Numbered from the stretch's first letter, positions 25,743-35,282 are shown. The stretch is 64,000 nucleotides of DNA from Rhodobacterales bacterium HKCCE4037 (GCA_015689645.1 WVSM01000004.1:62001-126000), one strand, 5' to 3'. The notes: generated by a model not told the origin, from the letters alone. A program made the numbers and translations.

Positions 25743-27761
25743 TCAGGCCACCCGATCCAGCCCGCGTCCTTTCAACAGCGCCTCGACACCCGGCATCCGC
25801 CCCCGGAAAGCGGTATAAAGCACATCCGCCTCCCGGCTTCCGCCTGCCGAAAGGATATGCGTCTCCAAGGCCTTGGCCATCTCCGGATCGAAGGCTCCGC
25901 CCGCTTCCTCGAAGGCCTCGAACGCATCGGCGTCCATCACCTCGGACCACATGTAGCTGTAGTAACCGCTGGAATAGCCGTCGCCCGAAAAGACATGGGC
26001 GAATTGCGGGGTCCGGTGCCGCATCTCGATCGCATGGGGCATCCCGATCCGCTCAAGCGTTTTCTCCTGCGATTCCATCGGGTTGCCGGGCGCGTCACCG
26101 TCATGGAAATCAAGATCCACGAGCGCGGAGGCGACGTATTCCACCGTCGAGAAGCCCATGTCATAGGTCTGCGCCGCCAGAAGCCTCTCCAGCATCTCCT
26201 TCGGCATCGGTTCGCCCGTCTCCACGTGGGTGGCGAATTCCTCAAGCACTTCAGGCACTTCCAGCCAATGTTCGTACAGCTGGCTCGGCAGCTCCACGAA
26301 ATCGCGCGCAACGGACGTCCCGGAGATCGACGCATAGGTCACGTCGCTCAGCATCTGGTGGAGCGCGTGGCCGAACTCGTGAAACAGCGTCCGAGCGTCG
26401 TCGTAGGACAACAGGCTCGGGTTGCCCTTGGCGAAATTGCAGACGTTCACGACGATGGGCCGCGTATCCCCGCCAAGCTTCTTCTGCGACCGCATGGCCG
26501 AACACCACGCGCCCGAGCGTTTCGAGCCGCGCGCGAAGTAATCGCCAATGAAAACAGCGACATGCTCCCCATTCCGCGTGACTTCCCACGCGCGCGCGTC
26601 GCGGTGATAGAGCGGCACGTCCAGCGGTGCGAATTCCAGCCCGAACAGCCGGTTGGCACAGCTGAAGGCCGCGGCAATCATCGACTCGAGCGAGAGGTAG
26701 GGTTTCAGCTCCGCCTCATCGAGGTCATGCTCGGCCTTGCGCCGCTTCTCCGCGTAATAGCGCCAATCCCATGGCTCCAGCGGGCCGTTCACGCCATCTT
26801 CGGCCATCATCGCGGCCAGCTTGTCGGCATCCGCCTCTGCCTGCGCTTTCGCAGGCTCCCACACAGCCATCAGCAGGTTGCGGACGTTCTCGGCCGAGCC
26901 AGCCATTTCGGTTTCGAGCTTGAAGGCGGCGAAATCCTTGTAGCCCAACAGTCTGGCGCGCTCCTCGCGCAGGGCCAGCGTCTCGGCCGCGATATCGAGG
27001 TTGTCGGTCTCACCGCCATTCGCGCCGCGCGCGGCCCAAGCCTTGTAGGCTCTCTCGCGCAGGTCGCGCCGGGGCGAGAATTGCAGGAACGGCACGATCA
27101 GCGACCGCGACAGCGTCACCACCGGGCCGTCCTTGCCCTTTTCCTCCCCTGCGGCGCGGGCGGCATCCACCACGAATCCGGGCAGGCCTTCGAGGTCGGC
27201 TTCCGACAGTTCCAGAAACCACTCGCGTTCATCCGCCAAGAGGTTTTGCGTGAACGAAGTACCAAGGACAGACAGCCGCGCCATCACCTCGGTCAGCCGC
27301 TCCCGCGCATCGCCCTCAAGCGCCGCGCCCGAACGCACGAAACCGCGCCGCGTCAGTTCCAGAACACGCATCTGTTCGTCGGTCAGCCCGAGGCTGTCTC
27401 GCCGCTCCCACAGATCGTCGATCCGCTGAAACAGCTTGGTGTTGTTGGAGATTTCCGAAGAAAGGGCCGACAGCTTCGGCGCGAATTCGCGCTGCAATTC
27501 CTCGCGGACCGGGTTCGAATCCGAGCCCGCAATATTGTAGAAAACGCCCGCGACGCGATCCAGCAACTTGTCCGAAAGCTCCAGCGCTTCGATGGTGTTC
27601 TCGAACGTTGGAGGCTCGGCGCTTTCGGCAATAGCGTAGACCGCGTCCCGCGCTTCCGAGATGGCGGCTTCCATCGCGGGGGCGAAATGTTCATCCTCGA
27701 TCTGCGCGAAGGGCGGCATTTCGAAAGGCGTGTTCCAGGGTTCCAGAAGCGGGTTCGTCAT
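25743..27761 (-). CDS. M3-family zinc oligopeptidase / peptidyl-dipeptidase
   Basis: 672 residues from ATG 27761, which has AAGGAG eight bases upstream; an earlier in-frame ATG gives only eight extra residues. The zinc-binding motif HEFGHALH occurs at about residue 460, with the third ligand Glu about 25 residues later. N-terminal helical region MTNPLLEPWNTPFEMPPFAQ is typical of the Dcp/OpdA group. It likely degrades peptides of 5-20 residues in the cytoplasm; no signal peptide is seen. It lies 51 bases downstream of the amino-acid permease gene and may be co-transcribed. Confidence 0.92.
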   Translation of the reverse strand: MTNPLLEPWNTPFEMPPFAQIEDEHFAPAMEAAISEARDAVYAIAESAEPPTFENTIEALELSDKLLDRVAGVFYNIAGSDSNPVREELQREFAPKLSALSSEISNNTKLFQRIDDLWERRDSLGLTDEQMRVLELTRRGFVRSGAALEGDARERLTEVMARLSVLGTSFTQNLLADEREWFLELSEADLEGLPGFVVDAARAAGEEKGKDGPVVTLSRSLIVPFLQFSPRRDLRERAYKAWAARGANGGETDNLDIAAETLALREERARLLGYKDFAAFKLETEMAGSAENVRNLLMAVWEPAKAQAEADADKLAAMMAEDGVNGPLEPWDWRYYAEKRRKAEHDLDEAELKPYLSLESMIAAAFSCANRLFGLEFAPLDVPLYHRDARAWEVTRNGEHVAVFIGDYFARGSKRSGAWCSAMRSQKKLGGDTRPIVVNVCNFAKGNPSLLSYDDARTLFHEFGHALHQMLSDVTYASISGTSVARDFVELPSQLYEHWLEVPEVLEEFATHVETGEPMPKEMLERLLAAQTYDMGFSTVEYVASALVDLDFHDGDAPGNPMESQEKTLERIGMPHAIEMRHRTPQFAHVFSGDGYSSGYYSYMWSEVMDADAFEAFEEAGGAFDPEMAKALETHILSAGGSREADVLYTAFRGRMPGVEALLKGRGLDRVA

Positions 27762-27812
27762 GTGCGGATCTCCTTTCGATCGCATATAGGCACGCGCCGT
27801 CGGATCGGCACC

Positions 27813-28610
27813 CTAGCGGCGGTCACTTTGTCTGAGGCGCATTTCGAGACGCCTGAGCAGAAGGGACAATGTCACGGTCATCGTCAGGTAGATCAGCGCC
27901 ACGACATTGTAGGTCTCGAAATACCGGAAGTTCGAGGCCGCAGTCACCTTGCCGAGTTGCGTCACGTCCAGCACGCCAAGGACCGAGACCAGCGAGGAAT
28001 CCTTCACCATCGCCACGAAATCATTGCCGAGCGGCGGCAGGATCGTGCGGATCGCCTGCGGAAAGACGATATGACGAAAGCGGTTCCAGCGGCTGAGCCC
28101 CAAGGCATCCGCGGCCTCCAGCTGGCCCTTGTCCACCGATTGCAAGCCTGCGCGGAACACCTCGGCGATGAAGGCGGAATAACCGATGGCCAGCGCGATG
28201 ATCGCCCGCCACAGGAGCGGGAAGTCGCGGGTGCGGATCGTGTCCCATCCCAATCCTTCCGCCGCCCAGTTGTAAGCGGCAACCATGGCCGGCGCGAAGA
28301 CGAAGGCAACGTACAGGAGCAGCACCAGGATCGGCACACCACGCACGATCTCGACGTAGAAGCGCGCGACCTGCCTCAGCACGATGCTGCGCGACAAGCT
28401 CATCAGCGCCAGCCCCATGCCCATCAGCGCGGCCATGGTAAAGCCCACCAGCGTCACCATCACCGTGATCCAGATGCCCCGGCGCAGGGTCGACACAACC
28501 TGTTCGTAGACCGGATCGTCCCACATCCGCACAACAGCAATGACCCCCAGCACCGCAAGTGCCACGAGCCAGTAGGGGAAATCCTTGTCCTGGGGGGTGG
28601 GGGAATTCAT
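27813..28610 (-). CDS. polar amino-acid ABC transporter permease (HisM/GlnP type)
   Basis: 265 residues, five predicted membrane segments. The His/Glu/Gln/Arg/opine permease signature is clear: RGVPILVLLLYVAFV, AFIAEVFRAGLQSVDKGQLE and the cytoplasmic coupling (EAA) loop AADALGLSRWNRFRHIVFPQ. It follows the binding-protein gene after 39 bases that hold a perfect hairpin. No ATPase gene is nearby, so an ATPase coded elsewhere must energise it. Confidence 0.9.
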   Translation of the reverse strand: MNSPTPQDKDFPYWLVALAVLGVIAVVRMWDDPVYEQVVSTLRRGIWITVMVTLVGFTMAALMGMGLALMSLSRSIVLRQVARFYVEIVRGVPILVLLLYVAFVFAPAMVAAYNWAAEGLGWDTIRTRDFPLLWRAIIALAIGYSAFIAEVFRAGLQSVDKGQLEAADALGLSRWNRFRHIVFPQAIRTILPPLGNDFVAMVKDSSLVSVLGVLDVTQLGKVTAASNFRYFETYNVVALIYLTMTVTLSLLLRRLEMRLRQSDRR

Positions 28611-28617
28611 GGAAAGC

Positions 28618-28642
28618 GGCGCGCCGGGACACCCGGCGCGCC
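28618..28642. promoter_or_regulatory. perfect 11-bp hairpin between binding-protein and permease genes
   Basis: GGCGCGCCGGG, loop ACA, CCCGGCGCGCC. There is no following T run on the minus strand, so it is better read as an mRNA-stabilising or partly terminating structure, as is common after binding-protein genes. Confidence 0.7.
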
Positions 28643-28649
28643 CTGTGGG

Positions 28650-29438
28650 TCACTGGCCGAGCGCGTAATCCACGAACCAGCGCTGATCGAGTTCCGCCAG
28701 CGTCCCATCCTCGCGCATCGACTCGATGCCGGCGTCGAAGGCTGCGACCAGCTCGCTGTCATTGGGGAAGATGAAGCCGAATTCCTCGGTTCCCAGCGGC
28801 TCACCGATCATCTGCAGGCGCTCGGGGTTCGCCGAGACATAGCCCTGCCCACCGGCACTGTCGGCCAGCACCATGTCGACGTCGCCGGTCATCAGCGCCT
28901 GGATCGCGGCCGGAATGGTCTCGAACAGGACGATGCGCGGGTTGCCTTCGTCACCGTCGAGCACGTCGTAGACGCCGACGTAGAACGGCGTCGTGCCGGC
29001 CTGTGATCCGATCAGAAGGTCTTCATCGGCGGCGAAGCTGGCTGCGTCGGTAAACCGGTCTTCGTCGGCCGCGACCAGCATCCGCATCTGGCTGACCATG
29101 TAGGGCGCCGAGAAATCGACCAGTTCGTCGCGGTCCTCGCGGATCGTGATGCCGGTCATGCCCATGTCGAATTGCCCCTCGGACACGGCGGGGATCATCG
29201 CTTCCCAGCTGATGTTCTCGATCACCGGGGTGAAGTTCAGACGCTCGGCAAGGATCGCCAACGCGTCGTATTCCCATCCGATGGCGAGGCCCGAAACCGG
29301 GTCGATGAATTGCAACGGCGGGTAAGCGTTCTCGGTGACGACAACGACCTCGCGGCCTTCGAGGTCGGGCAGGTGGCCGTCCGCCGCAGCGGCGAACGGA
29401 ACGAGAGCGGCCAGAGCGGCCAAGGCAAGATTTTTCAT
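28650..29438 (-). CDS. amino-acid-binding periplasmic protein (SBP_bac_3)
   Basis: 262 residues; signal peptide MKNLALAALAALVPFAAAAD. The family opening VVVTENAYPPLQFIDPVSG and GWEYDALAILAERLNF are followed by ISWEAMIPAVSEGQFDMGM and DEDLLIGSQAGTTPFYVG. The N-R-x-D pattern of specific lysine/arginine binders is not distinct, so the substrate is open. It is the first gene of a two-gene transport unit with the permease downstream. Confidence 0.9.
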   Translation of the reverse strand: MKNLALAALAALVPFAAAADGHLPDLEGREVVVVTENAYPPLQFIDPVSGLAIGWEYDALAILAERLNFTPVIENISWEAMIPAVSEGQFDMGMTGITIREDRDELVDFSAPYMVSQMRMLVAADEDRFTDAASFAADEDLLIGSQAGTTPFYVGVYDVLDGDEGNPRIVLFETIPAAIQALMTGDVDMVLADSAGGQGYVSANPERLQMIGEPLGTEEFGFIFPNDSELVAAFDAGIESMREDGTLAELDQRWFVDYALGQ

Positions 29439-29511
29439 GGTTCGGGACTCCCCTGAGTTTTTTATCTGCCGTCAGTATGGGCCAGCCATTCGGGGGCACA
29501 AGGCCCTGCCT

Positions 29512-30567
29512 TCAAAGCCCGCCGCAAACGGTGCAATCGGCTCTGCGCGACATGCTGATGGTGCGGGTTTCGGCGTGGAGTGCATCGTAAATCAGCATCC
29601 GCCCGCGCAGCCCTTCGCCTGCGCCGGTGATCTCCTTCACCGCTTCCAGCGCCATCATCGAGCCGACGACACCCGGCAGCGCACCGATCACCCCGGTTTC
29701 GGCGCAAGTCGCGGCGAGATCGGGCGCGGGCGCCTCCGGAAACACGCAGGCCATGCAAGGCGCGCCCCCGGCGGGATCGTAAAGTGTCACCTGCCCCTCC
29801 CACGCGCTGATGGCACCCGCGATCACGGGCCGCCCGGCGGCAACGGCGGCGCGGTTGGTCATCGCGCGGGCCGCGAAGCTATCGGTGCCGTCGACGATCA
29901 GGTCGTAGTCCTCGAATAGCGCCTCGGCCACGTCCTCGGTCAGTTCCCGGTTGTAGGGACGCAAATCGACATGGGGATTCAGCGCCTTCACGGCGATCTC
30001 GGCGGAGAAAACCTTGGGCATACCGCTGCGGTCGTCGGTGTGGATGATCTGGCGTTGCAGGTTCGACAGGCTGACGATGTCATGGTCGATCACGCCGATC
30101 CGACCCACACCGGCCGCCGCAAGGTAGAACAGGACCGGCGCGCCAAGGCCGCCCGCGCCGACGACCAGCACCTTGGCATTCTTCAGCGCAAGCTGACCAC
30201 CGCCGCCGATATCGGGCAGGGTGATATGGCGCGCGTATCGCTCCAGTTCCACGTCGAGGAAGGGACCGCTTCGCGCAGTCGGCGTTCCGGCCTCCCGTTC
30301 CGCCTCAAGCGCCGCCGCCTGCCCACGGAGACGGACAAGCAGCACCCGGTAGGCCAGCACCATCACCGCCGCCGCGCCGAGCAGCAGCCACAGGGCGGGG
30401 GAACTTCCGGTCGCCTCGCGCAACGGATGACCGTCTGGCAGCGCCACCTGAACCCCGAGCACCGCCACGTAAAGAAGCCCCAGCATGTAGAGCCGCGCCT
30501 GGACCGGCGCTTTCATCAGGTGGCCCACGCCCCAGAGCACCGCCGCAAGAAACAGGACAAACAGCAT
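29512..30567 (-). CDS. membrane-anchored E1-like (MoeB/ThiF family) adenylyltransferase
   Basis: 351 residues. About 85 N-terminal residues carry three hydrophobic segments ([18 protein letters not shown] and two others), unlike soluble E. coli MoeB. The ThiF fold follows: FLDVELERYARHITLPDIGG, VVGAGGLGAPVLFYLAAAG, DHDIVSLSNLQRQI, and the catalytic Cys in ATCAETGVIGALPG. Two CxxC pairs (CMAC and CTVC) bind zinc. It would adenylate the C-terminal glycine of MoaD or ThiS. Start shares one base with the dut stop. The role in molybdenum cofactor synthesis fits xdh in the same genome, but ThiF is also possible. Confidence 0.87.
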   Translation of the reverse strand: MLFVLFLAAVLWGVGHLMKAPVQARLYMLGLLYVAVLGVQVALPDGHPLREATGSSPALWLLLGAAAVMVLAYRVLLVRLRGQAAALEAEREAGTPTARSGPFLDVELERYARHITLPDIGGGGQLALKNAKVLVVGAGGLGAPVLFYLAAAGVGRIGVIDHDIVSLSNLQRQIIHTDDRSGMPKVFSAEIAVKALNPHVDLRPYNRELTEDVAEALFEDYDLIVDGTDSFAARAMTNRAAVAAGRPVIAGAISAWEGQVTLYDPAGGAPCMACVFPEAPAPDLAATCAETGVIGALPGVVGSMMALEAVKEITGAGEGLRGRMLIYDALHAETRTISMSRRADCTVCGGL

Positions 30568-31034
30568 CAGCGCGTCCCCGTGGACCCGAAGCCGCCCACC
30601 CCGCGAGAGGTATCGGAGAGAGCATCAACCTCACGGTAGGTCGCCTGCACCACCGGCGCGATCACGGCCTGCGCGATCCGAGCGCCGTGTTCGACGGTGA
30701 AAGGCGCATCGCCAAGGTTGATGAGGATCACCCCCAGCGGCCCCCGATAATCGCTGTCGATGGTTCCGGGCGCATTCACCAGCGTGATCCCGTGTTTCAG
30801 CGCGAGGCCGGAGCGCGGTCTGATCTGCATTTCGAATCCATCCGGAATGGCGACGCGCAGGCCGGTGGGCACCAGCGCCCGGGCACCCGGCTCGAGGGTC
30901 AGACCGTCACGCTCGGCGTCGGGGAAGTTCGCACGCACATCCGCTCCGGCAGCCCCGGCCGTGGCGTAGTCCGGCAGCGCGACCTCCGCATCCGCCCAAT
31001 CCTCCCGCAAGACTTCGATCTCAGGCAGCTGCAT
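30567..31034 (-). CDS. dut: dUTP diphosphatase
   Basis: 155 residues. It hydrolyses dUTP to dUMP, keeping uracil out of DNA and feeding thymidylate synthesis. All five motifs of trimeric dUTPases are visible: [48 protein letters not shown] and [10 protein letters not shown]. Start [12 protein letters not shown] is used; longer frames cross into coaBC. It is five bases from coaBC and shares a base with the E1-like gene, forming a coaBC-dut-E1 operon. Confidence 0.96.
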   Translation of the reverse strand: MQLPEIEVLREDWADAEVALPDYATAGAAGADVRANFPDAERDGLTLEPGARALVPTGLRVAIPDGFEMQIRPRSGLALKHGITLVNAPGTIDSDYRGPLGVILINLGDAPFTVEHGARIAQAVIAPVVQATYREVDALSDTSRGVGGFGSTGTR

Positions 31035-31039
31035 GTCCC

Positions 31040-32239
31040 TCAACCCGCCAGCGCGTCCGCGATGCGCTGCGCCAACCGGCGCGCGACCTCGTCCTTGCCC
31101 ATGCGCGGCCATTCCTCGGCCCCGTCATCCGAGATCAGGACGATCTTGTTCTGGTCGCCGCCCATGATCCCGGTCCCGGGCGAAACATCGTTGGCGACGA
31201 TCCAGTCACAGCCCTTTCGTTTCCGCTTCGACGTCGCGTTCTCCACCACGTCGTCGGTCTCGGCCGCGAACCCCACGACCAGCCTCGGACGTCCTTGTGT
31301 GCGCTTTGAGACAGTGGCGAGGATGTCGGGATTCTCGCCGAATTCCAGCGCAGGTGCCTTGCCACTGCCGTCCTTCTTCATCTTCGATCCGCTGGCGTTA
31401 AGCACCCGCCAATCGGCCACCGCCGCCGCGAAAACGGCAGCATCCGCCTGCGGTGCGGCGTCCACCGCGGCCGCCATATCGCCTGCGCTTTCCACGCGCA
31501 CCACGTTTACCCCGGCAGGCGGCGGCACATTTGCCGGGCCGGTCACGAAAGTCACTTTCGCGCCCAGGTCACGCAAGGCCGCCGCCAGCGCCGTGCCCTG
31601 CGCTCCGGAGGAGCGGTTGGCGATGTATCGTACCGGGTCGATCGGCTCGTGGGTCGGGCCGGACGTGACCAGCACATGCTTGCCCTTGAGCGGCCCATCC
31701 CCCAGCGCAGCGCCGACGGCCGCGACGATATCCGGCACCTCGCTCATGCGGCCCGGGCCGAATTCACCGCAGGCCATGTTGCCCTCGTCAGGGCCAACGA
31801 CCAGAACGCCGTCGCCTTTCAAGGTTGCGAGATTGCGCTGGGTCGCCGGATGCTCCCACATCCGCACGTTCATGGCAGGCGCGATCAGCACGCGCTTGTC
31901 GGTCGCCATAAGGAGCGTGGAGGCCAGATCGTTCGCCAGTCCGCCCGCCATCTTCGCCATCAGGTCCGCCGTCGCCGGGGCCACGACGACCAGATCGGCG
32001 GCGCGGGACAGCTCGATATGGCCCATCTCGGCCTCGTCGGTCAGATCGAACAGATCGCGGTAGACCTTCTGGGCTGCCAAGGCTGATGCCGATAGCGGGG
32101 TTACGAATTCTTCCGCCGCACGGGTCAGGACCGGCGTGACCGATGCCCCCTGATCGCGCAACCGCCGGATCAGGTCGAGCGATTTGTAGGCCGCGATTCC
32201 GCCCCCGATGATCAGGAGAATACGCTTGTTGGTCAGCAT
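31040..32239 (-). CDS. coaBC: bifunctional phosphopantothenoylcysteine decarboxylase/synthetase
   Basis: 399 residues. It joins cysteine to phosphopantothenate using CTP and then decarboxylates the product, in coenzyme A synthesis. The FMN-binding CoaC half has [46 protein letters not shown] and the catalytic Cys in [13 protein letters not shown]. The CoaB half has [20 protein letters not shown] and a KxKK-like loop near [12 protein letters not shown]. Length is normal. Confidence 0.96.
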   Translation of the reverse strand: MLTNKRILLIIGGGIAAYKSLDLIRRLRDQGASVTPVLTRAAEEFVTPLSASALAAQKVYRDLFDLTDEAEMGHIELSRAADLVVVAPATADLMAKMAGGLANDLASTLLMATDKRVLIAPAMNVRMWEHPATQRNLATLKGDGVLVVGPDEGNMACGEFGPGRMSEVPDIVAAVGAALGDGPLKGKHVLVTSGPTHEPIDPVRYIANRSSGAQGTALAAALRDLGAKVTFVTGPANVPPPAGVNVVRVESAGDMAAAVDAAPQADAAVFAAAVADWRVLNASGSKMKKDGSGKAPALEFGENPDILATVSKRTQGRPRLVVGFAAETDDVVENATSKRKRKGCDWIVANDVSPGTGIMGGDQNKIVLISDDGAEEWPRMGKDEVARRLAQRIADALAG

Positions 32240-32370
32240 GATCCGGCCCTCTTCCGCCTGTCGGTGGCCACGTTAGAAGGCAGGGCGCGGCCCTTCAATG
32301 GGAAACGGGCATGGTGTCGCTGGCGCGGGCGGTCGCACCGCCCAGGCTCAAGAGACAATGGGCGGGGACG

Positions 32371-33252
32371 TCAATGCGCGAGGAACGACCGCACTTCGCC
32401 GGATTGTGCTTCCAGCGTCTTGCGCATCTTGCCGAAGGCAGCTGCCTCCACCTGGCGCACGCGCTCCTTGGAAAGACCCAGCTCGTCCCCAAGGCTTTCC
32501 AGCGTGCGCGGGTTTTCGCGAAGCTTGCGCTCGCGGACAATGAACCGCTCCCGCTCGTTCAACGCGTTCATCGACGCGATCAGCCATTCGCGCAACTGTG
32601 CACGGTCATGGTCGGCTTCAACGATGTGCTCGGCCTGCTCGCTGGGGTCCTCCAGCGCGTCGATCCATTCGCGACCTTCGTCATCGACCGATTGCGTGGC
32701 GTTCAGCGAGTAGTCCGATCCCGCGAGCCGTCCTTCCATCATCTCGACATCATGCAGCGGCACACCAACCTCGGTCGCGATCATCTGGCGAAGCTGGTGC
32801 TTGTCGAGCGTTTCGCCCGTCTTCATCGCCTCACGCTCAAGCCGCGCCTGCACGCGACGCATGTTGAAAAACAGCGATTTCTGGGAGGAGGTCGATCCGG
32901 TCCGCACCATCGACCAGTTGCGCATCACGTGATCCTGGATCGATGCCTTGATCCACCAGACGGCATAAGTCGAGAAGCGCACGCCCCGGTCGGGATCGAA
33001 CTTGTCCGCCGCTTTCATCAGGCCAAGGCCCGCTTCCTGGATCAGGTCGTTCATCGGCGCGCCGTAGCGTTTGAATTTCGCCGCCATCGAGATCGCCAGC
33101 CGCATGTAGGCGGTGACCAAACGGTGCAATGCCTCCACGTCACGCTCGTCGCGCCAAGCGTAGGCCAATTTCAATTCCGTCTCAGCGTCGAGCAGTTCCG
33201 CCTTCATCGCGCGGCGGGAAAGTGACTGGTCCGATGCAGTATCCAATGCCAT
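32371..33252 (-). CDS. rpoH: heat-shock sigma factor RpoH
   Basis: 293 residues from MALDTASDQSL. The RpoH box QKSLFFNMR (about 124-132) separates sigma-32 factors from other group sigma factors. Region 2 includes FDPDRGVRFSTYAVWWIKASIQ, and region 4.2 has RTLESLGDELGLSKERVRQVE. Many Rhodobacterales carry two rpoH genes, and this sequence could be either. A small hairpin (33284-33299) lies in its leader. The gene is divergent from cobU across about 100 bases. Confidence 0.94.
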   Translation of the reverse strand: MALDTASDQSLSRRAMKAELLDAETELKLAYAWRDERDVEALHRLVTAYMRLAISMAAKFKRYGAPMNDLIQEAGLGLMKAADKFDPDRGVRFSTYAVWWIKASIQDHVMRNWSMVRTGSTSSQKSLFFNMRRVQARLEREAMKTGETLDKHQLRQMIATEVGVPLHDVEMMEGRLAGSDYSLNATQSVDDEGREWIDALEDPSEQAEHIVEADHDRAQLREWLIASMNALNERERFIVRERKLRENPRTLESLGDELGLSKERVRQVEAAAFGKMRKTLEAQSGEVRSFLAH

Positions 33253-33283
33253 AACGACCCCCCGGTTCTTCGACCTCAGCAAT

Positions 33284-33299
33284 CCACCTATTTCGGTGG
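33284..33299. promoter_or_regulatory. small hairpin in the rpoH leader
   Basis: CCACC, TATTTC, GGTGG on the plus strand, 32-47 bases before the rpoH start. It may fold in the 5' untranslated region. A link to temperature control is speculative because it does not pair with the ribosome binding site. Confidence 0.3.
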
Positions 33300-33356
33300 C
33301 TTTCGATTAAGGTTACGCAGGGACACGCCGACTGGATCACAATTCGGGACAAAAAA

Positions 33357-33908
33357 GTGCGCCTTCCCCCTCTCAGCCTGGTTCTCGGCGGTGCGTCGAG
33401 CGGCAAATCCGTCTTTGCCGAACGCATGGCGCGGCAATCCGGGCTCGCCAAGGTCTACATCGCGACCGCCGAGATGACCGACGGCGAGATGTCGGAAAAG
33501 ATCGCGACTCACCGGCAGCGCCGCGCGGGACAGGGATGGCGCACGGTCGAGGCACCACACGACACCTCTCGCGCGCTGGCGCAGATCGAAAGTGGGGAGG
33601 TTGCGCTGCTGGATTGCGTCTCCTTCTGGCTGACAAACCTGATGATCGACGACGGAGATTGGGAAGAGGAACTGGAGCTTCTGCTCGACGTATTGACCCA
33701 GATGCGCGCACCGGTCGTGATGGTGTCCAACGATGTCTCCGGCGGCGTGGTGCCCGAGAACGCGTTGGCCCGCGCGTTCCAGAGGGCGCAGGGAGAGGTG
33801 AACCAGCGCCTCGCCGCAGAATGCGACCTCGTCGTTTACGTGCGCGCGGGGCTTCCTCAGGTGCTGAAAGGCCAACCGACCCTCGATGACGTGGATGACC
33901 CATGGTGA
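33357..33908 (+). CDS. cobU: adenosylcobinamide kinase / guanylyltransferase
   Basis: 183 residues, GTG start. The protein phosphorylates adenosylcobinamide and attaches GMP in the nucleotide-loop assembly of cobalamin. The P-loop LGGASSGKSVFAERMA is near the N-terminus, and the IATAEMTDGEM, HRQRRAGQGWRTVEAP and SVNDVSGG-like VSNDVSGGVVP blocks are family-typical. No cobalamin riboswitch is seen upstream. It overlaps the following phosphatase gene by seven bases. Confidence 0.93.
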   Translation: MRLPPLSLVLGGASSGKSVFAERMARQSGLAKVYIATAEMTDGEMSEKIATHRQRRAGQGWRTVEAPHDTSRALAQIESGEVALLDCVSFWLTNLMIDDGDWEEELELLLDVLTQMRAPVVMVSNDVSGGVVPENALARAFQRAQGEVNQRLAAECDLVVYVRAGLPQVLKGQPTLDDVDDPW

Positions 33909-34480
33909 GGCAGCTGGTCTGGGTCCGACATGGGCCGACCCATCAGAAGTCCTTCACTGGCTGGCGCGATGTGCCGGCGGACCTCTCGGACGGAGCGGCG
34001 ATTTCGCGTATGGCGAACTGGCTGCCCGAGGGTGCTCCGATCATCTCGTCCGACCTGAAACGCGCCGTCGCCACCGCCGACGCCATCGCGGCCGGCCGCC
34101 GCCGACTTCCACACCACCGGGGTCTGCGCGAATTCCATTTCGGGGAGTGGGACGGACGCCACTTCTCGGAAATCGCCGAGGATTATCCCGAGCTGAGCCG
34201 AACCTACTGGGAGGAGCCGGGCGACGCCGCCCCGCCCGGTGGCGAAAGCTGGAACGACGTGACCGCACGAGTCGCCCAGGTGGTCGATGACCTGCTGTCC
34301 CGCCATGACGGGGACCTGATCCTCGTCGCGCATTTCGGCGTCATCCTCTGCCATTTGGCCCACGCAACAGGACTGCCACCCTACGAGGCGCTCGGCCACC
34401 GGATCGACCCGCTCTCGGCAACCGTGCTTGCACAATCCGGCGGCACTTGGCGCGCGACCCACGTCAATCACAAGCCGTGA
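33902..34480 (+). CDS. histidine phosphatase, probably alpha-ribazole phosphatase (CobC-like)
   Basis: 192 residues. The RHG motif VWVRHGPTHQKSF gives the phospho-accepting His, and the second His is in ILVAHFGVILCHLA. Overlap with cobU makes a role in cobalamin nucleotide-loop synthesis the best guess, that is, dephosphorylating alpha-ribazole phosphate or adenosylcobalamin phosphate. The histidine phosphatase family is broad, so the specific assignment rests on context. Confidence 0.8.
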   Translation: MVRQLVWVRHGPTHQKSFTGWRDVPADLSDGAAISRMANWLPEGAPIISSDLKRAVATADAIAAGRRRLPHHRGLREFHFGEWDGRHFSEIAEDYPELSRTYWEEPGDAAPPGGESWNDVTARVAQVVDDLLSRHDGDLILVAHFGVILCHLAHATGLPPYEALGHRIDPLSATVLAQSGGTWRATHVNHKP

Positions 34481-34538
34481 TGGACTCCATAATACGCTTT
34501 GGTTTGACGCATCCACGAAAGCGCGCATTGATGCGCCC

Positions 34539-35222
34539 ATGACATATGACCTCCTTATCGGACAAAAGAGCTATTCCAGCTGGTCCCTGCGCGGATGGCT
34601 CTGCTTCGCCCCGTTCGACATCCCCGTGACCCTGCACATGGCAGAGATCTACGGCGACACGTTCCTCGACACCGTCGCTACATTCGGCGGCAATACCACC
34701 GTTCCCGCCGCGCGCACGCCCGACGGCGGGCTTCTGACCGACAGCATCGCGATTGCGTGGCATCTGGCCGAGGCTTTCCCGGATCGCGGCCTGCTGCCCA
34801 CCGACCCGATCCTGCGTGCCGAGGCGCAAAGCATCGTAGCCGAGATGCATTCGGGCTTCGTCGATCTGCGCGCCAATTGTCAGGTTAATCTGCGCACTGC
34901 ATGGGAAGGCTTCGAGCCGTCGGATGCCGTTCTTGCCGATTGCGCCCGGGCCGAGGAAATCTGGTCCAGGGCGCTCAACCGATCCGGCGGGCCGTTCCTC
35001 TACGGTGCTTTCACGCTGGCCGACGCCTTCTACGCGCCGCTGGCCACCCGGTTCCTGACCTATGACCTGCCGATGAGTGAAACGTCCCGTGCCTATGCGC
35101 GGGCGATCACCACCCATCCCGCCTTCCTCGAATGGCGCAGGGACGGCTTGCGCGAAACGCAGGAAATCGCGCGCTACGACAAGGCGCCCCTGAAGCGGAT
35201 ACCGTTCCCGACCTTCGACTAG
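34539..35222 (+). CDS. glutathione S-transferase, YfcF-like
   Basis: 227 residues. MTYDLLIGQKSYSSWSLRGW is the N-terminal thioredoxin-fold start; serines after QKSYSSWS probably bind glutathione sulfur, and LLTDSIAIAWHLAE holds the SNAIL-like glutathione gamma-Glu contact. The alpha-helical C-terminal domain includes FLYGAFTLADAFYAPLATRF. Upstream in-frame sequence overlaps the phosphatase gene and is not used. No ribosome binding site is evident. Physiological substrate unknown. Confidence 0.86.
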   Translation: MTYDLLIGQKSYSSWSLRGWLCFAPFDIPVTLHMAEIYGDTFLDTVATFGGNTTVPAARTPDGGLLTDSIAIAWHLAEAFPDRGLLPTDPILRAEAQSIVAEMHSGFVDLRANCQVNLRTAWEGFEPSDAVLADCARAEEIWSRALNRSGGPFLYGAFTLADAFYAPLATRFLTYDLPMSETSRAYARAITTHPAFLEWRRDGLRETQEIARYDKAPLKRIPFPTFD

Positions 35223-35282
35223 TGTCGCACGCGTTAAGGTGAGTTAACCCTTCGCTAACCCTGATCCGGCTATGGCTGGATC

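Noticed and set aside
25857-29006. 1049-codon open frame on the plus strand
   Set aside because: It runs antisense through three well-supported minus-strand genes (M3 peptidase, permease, binding protein).
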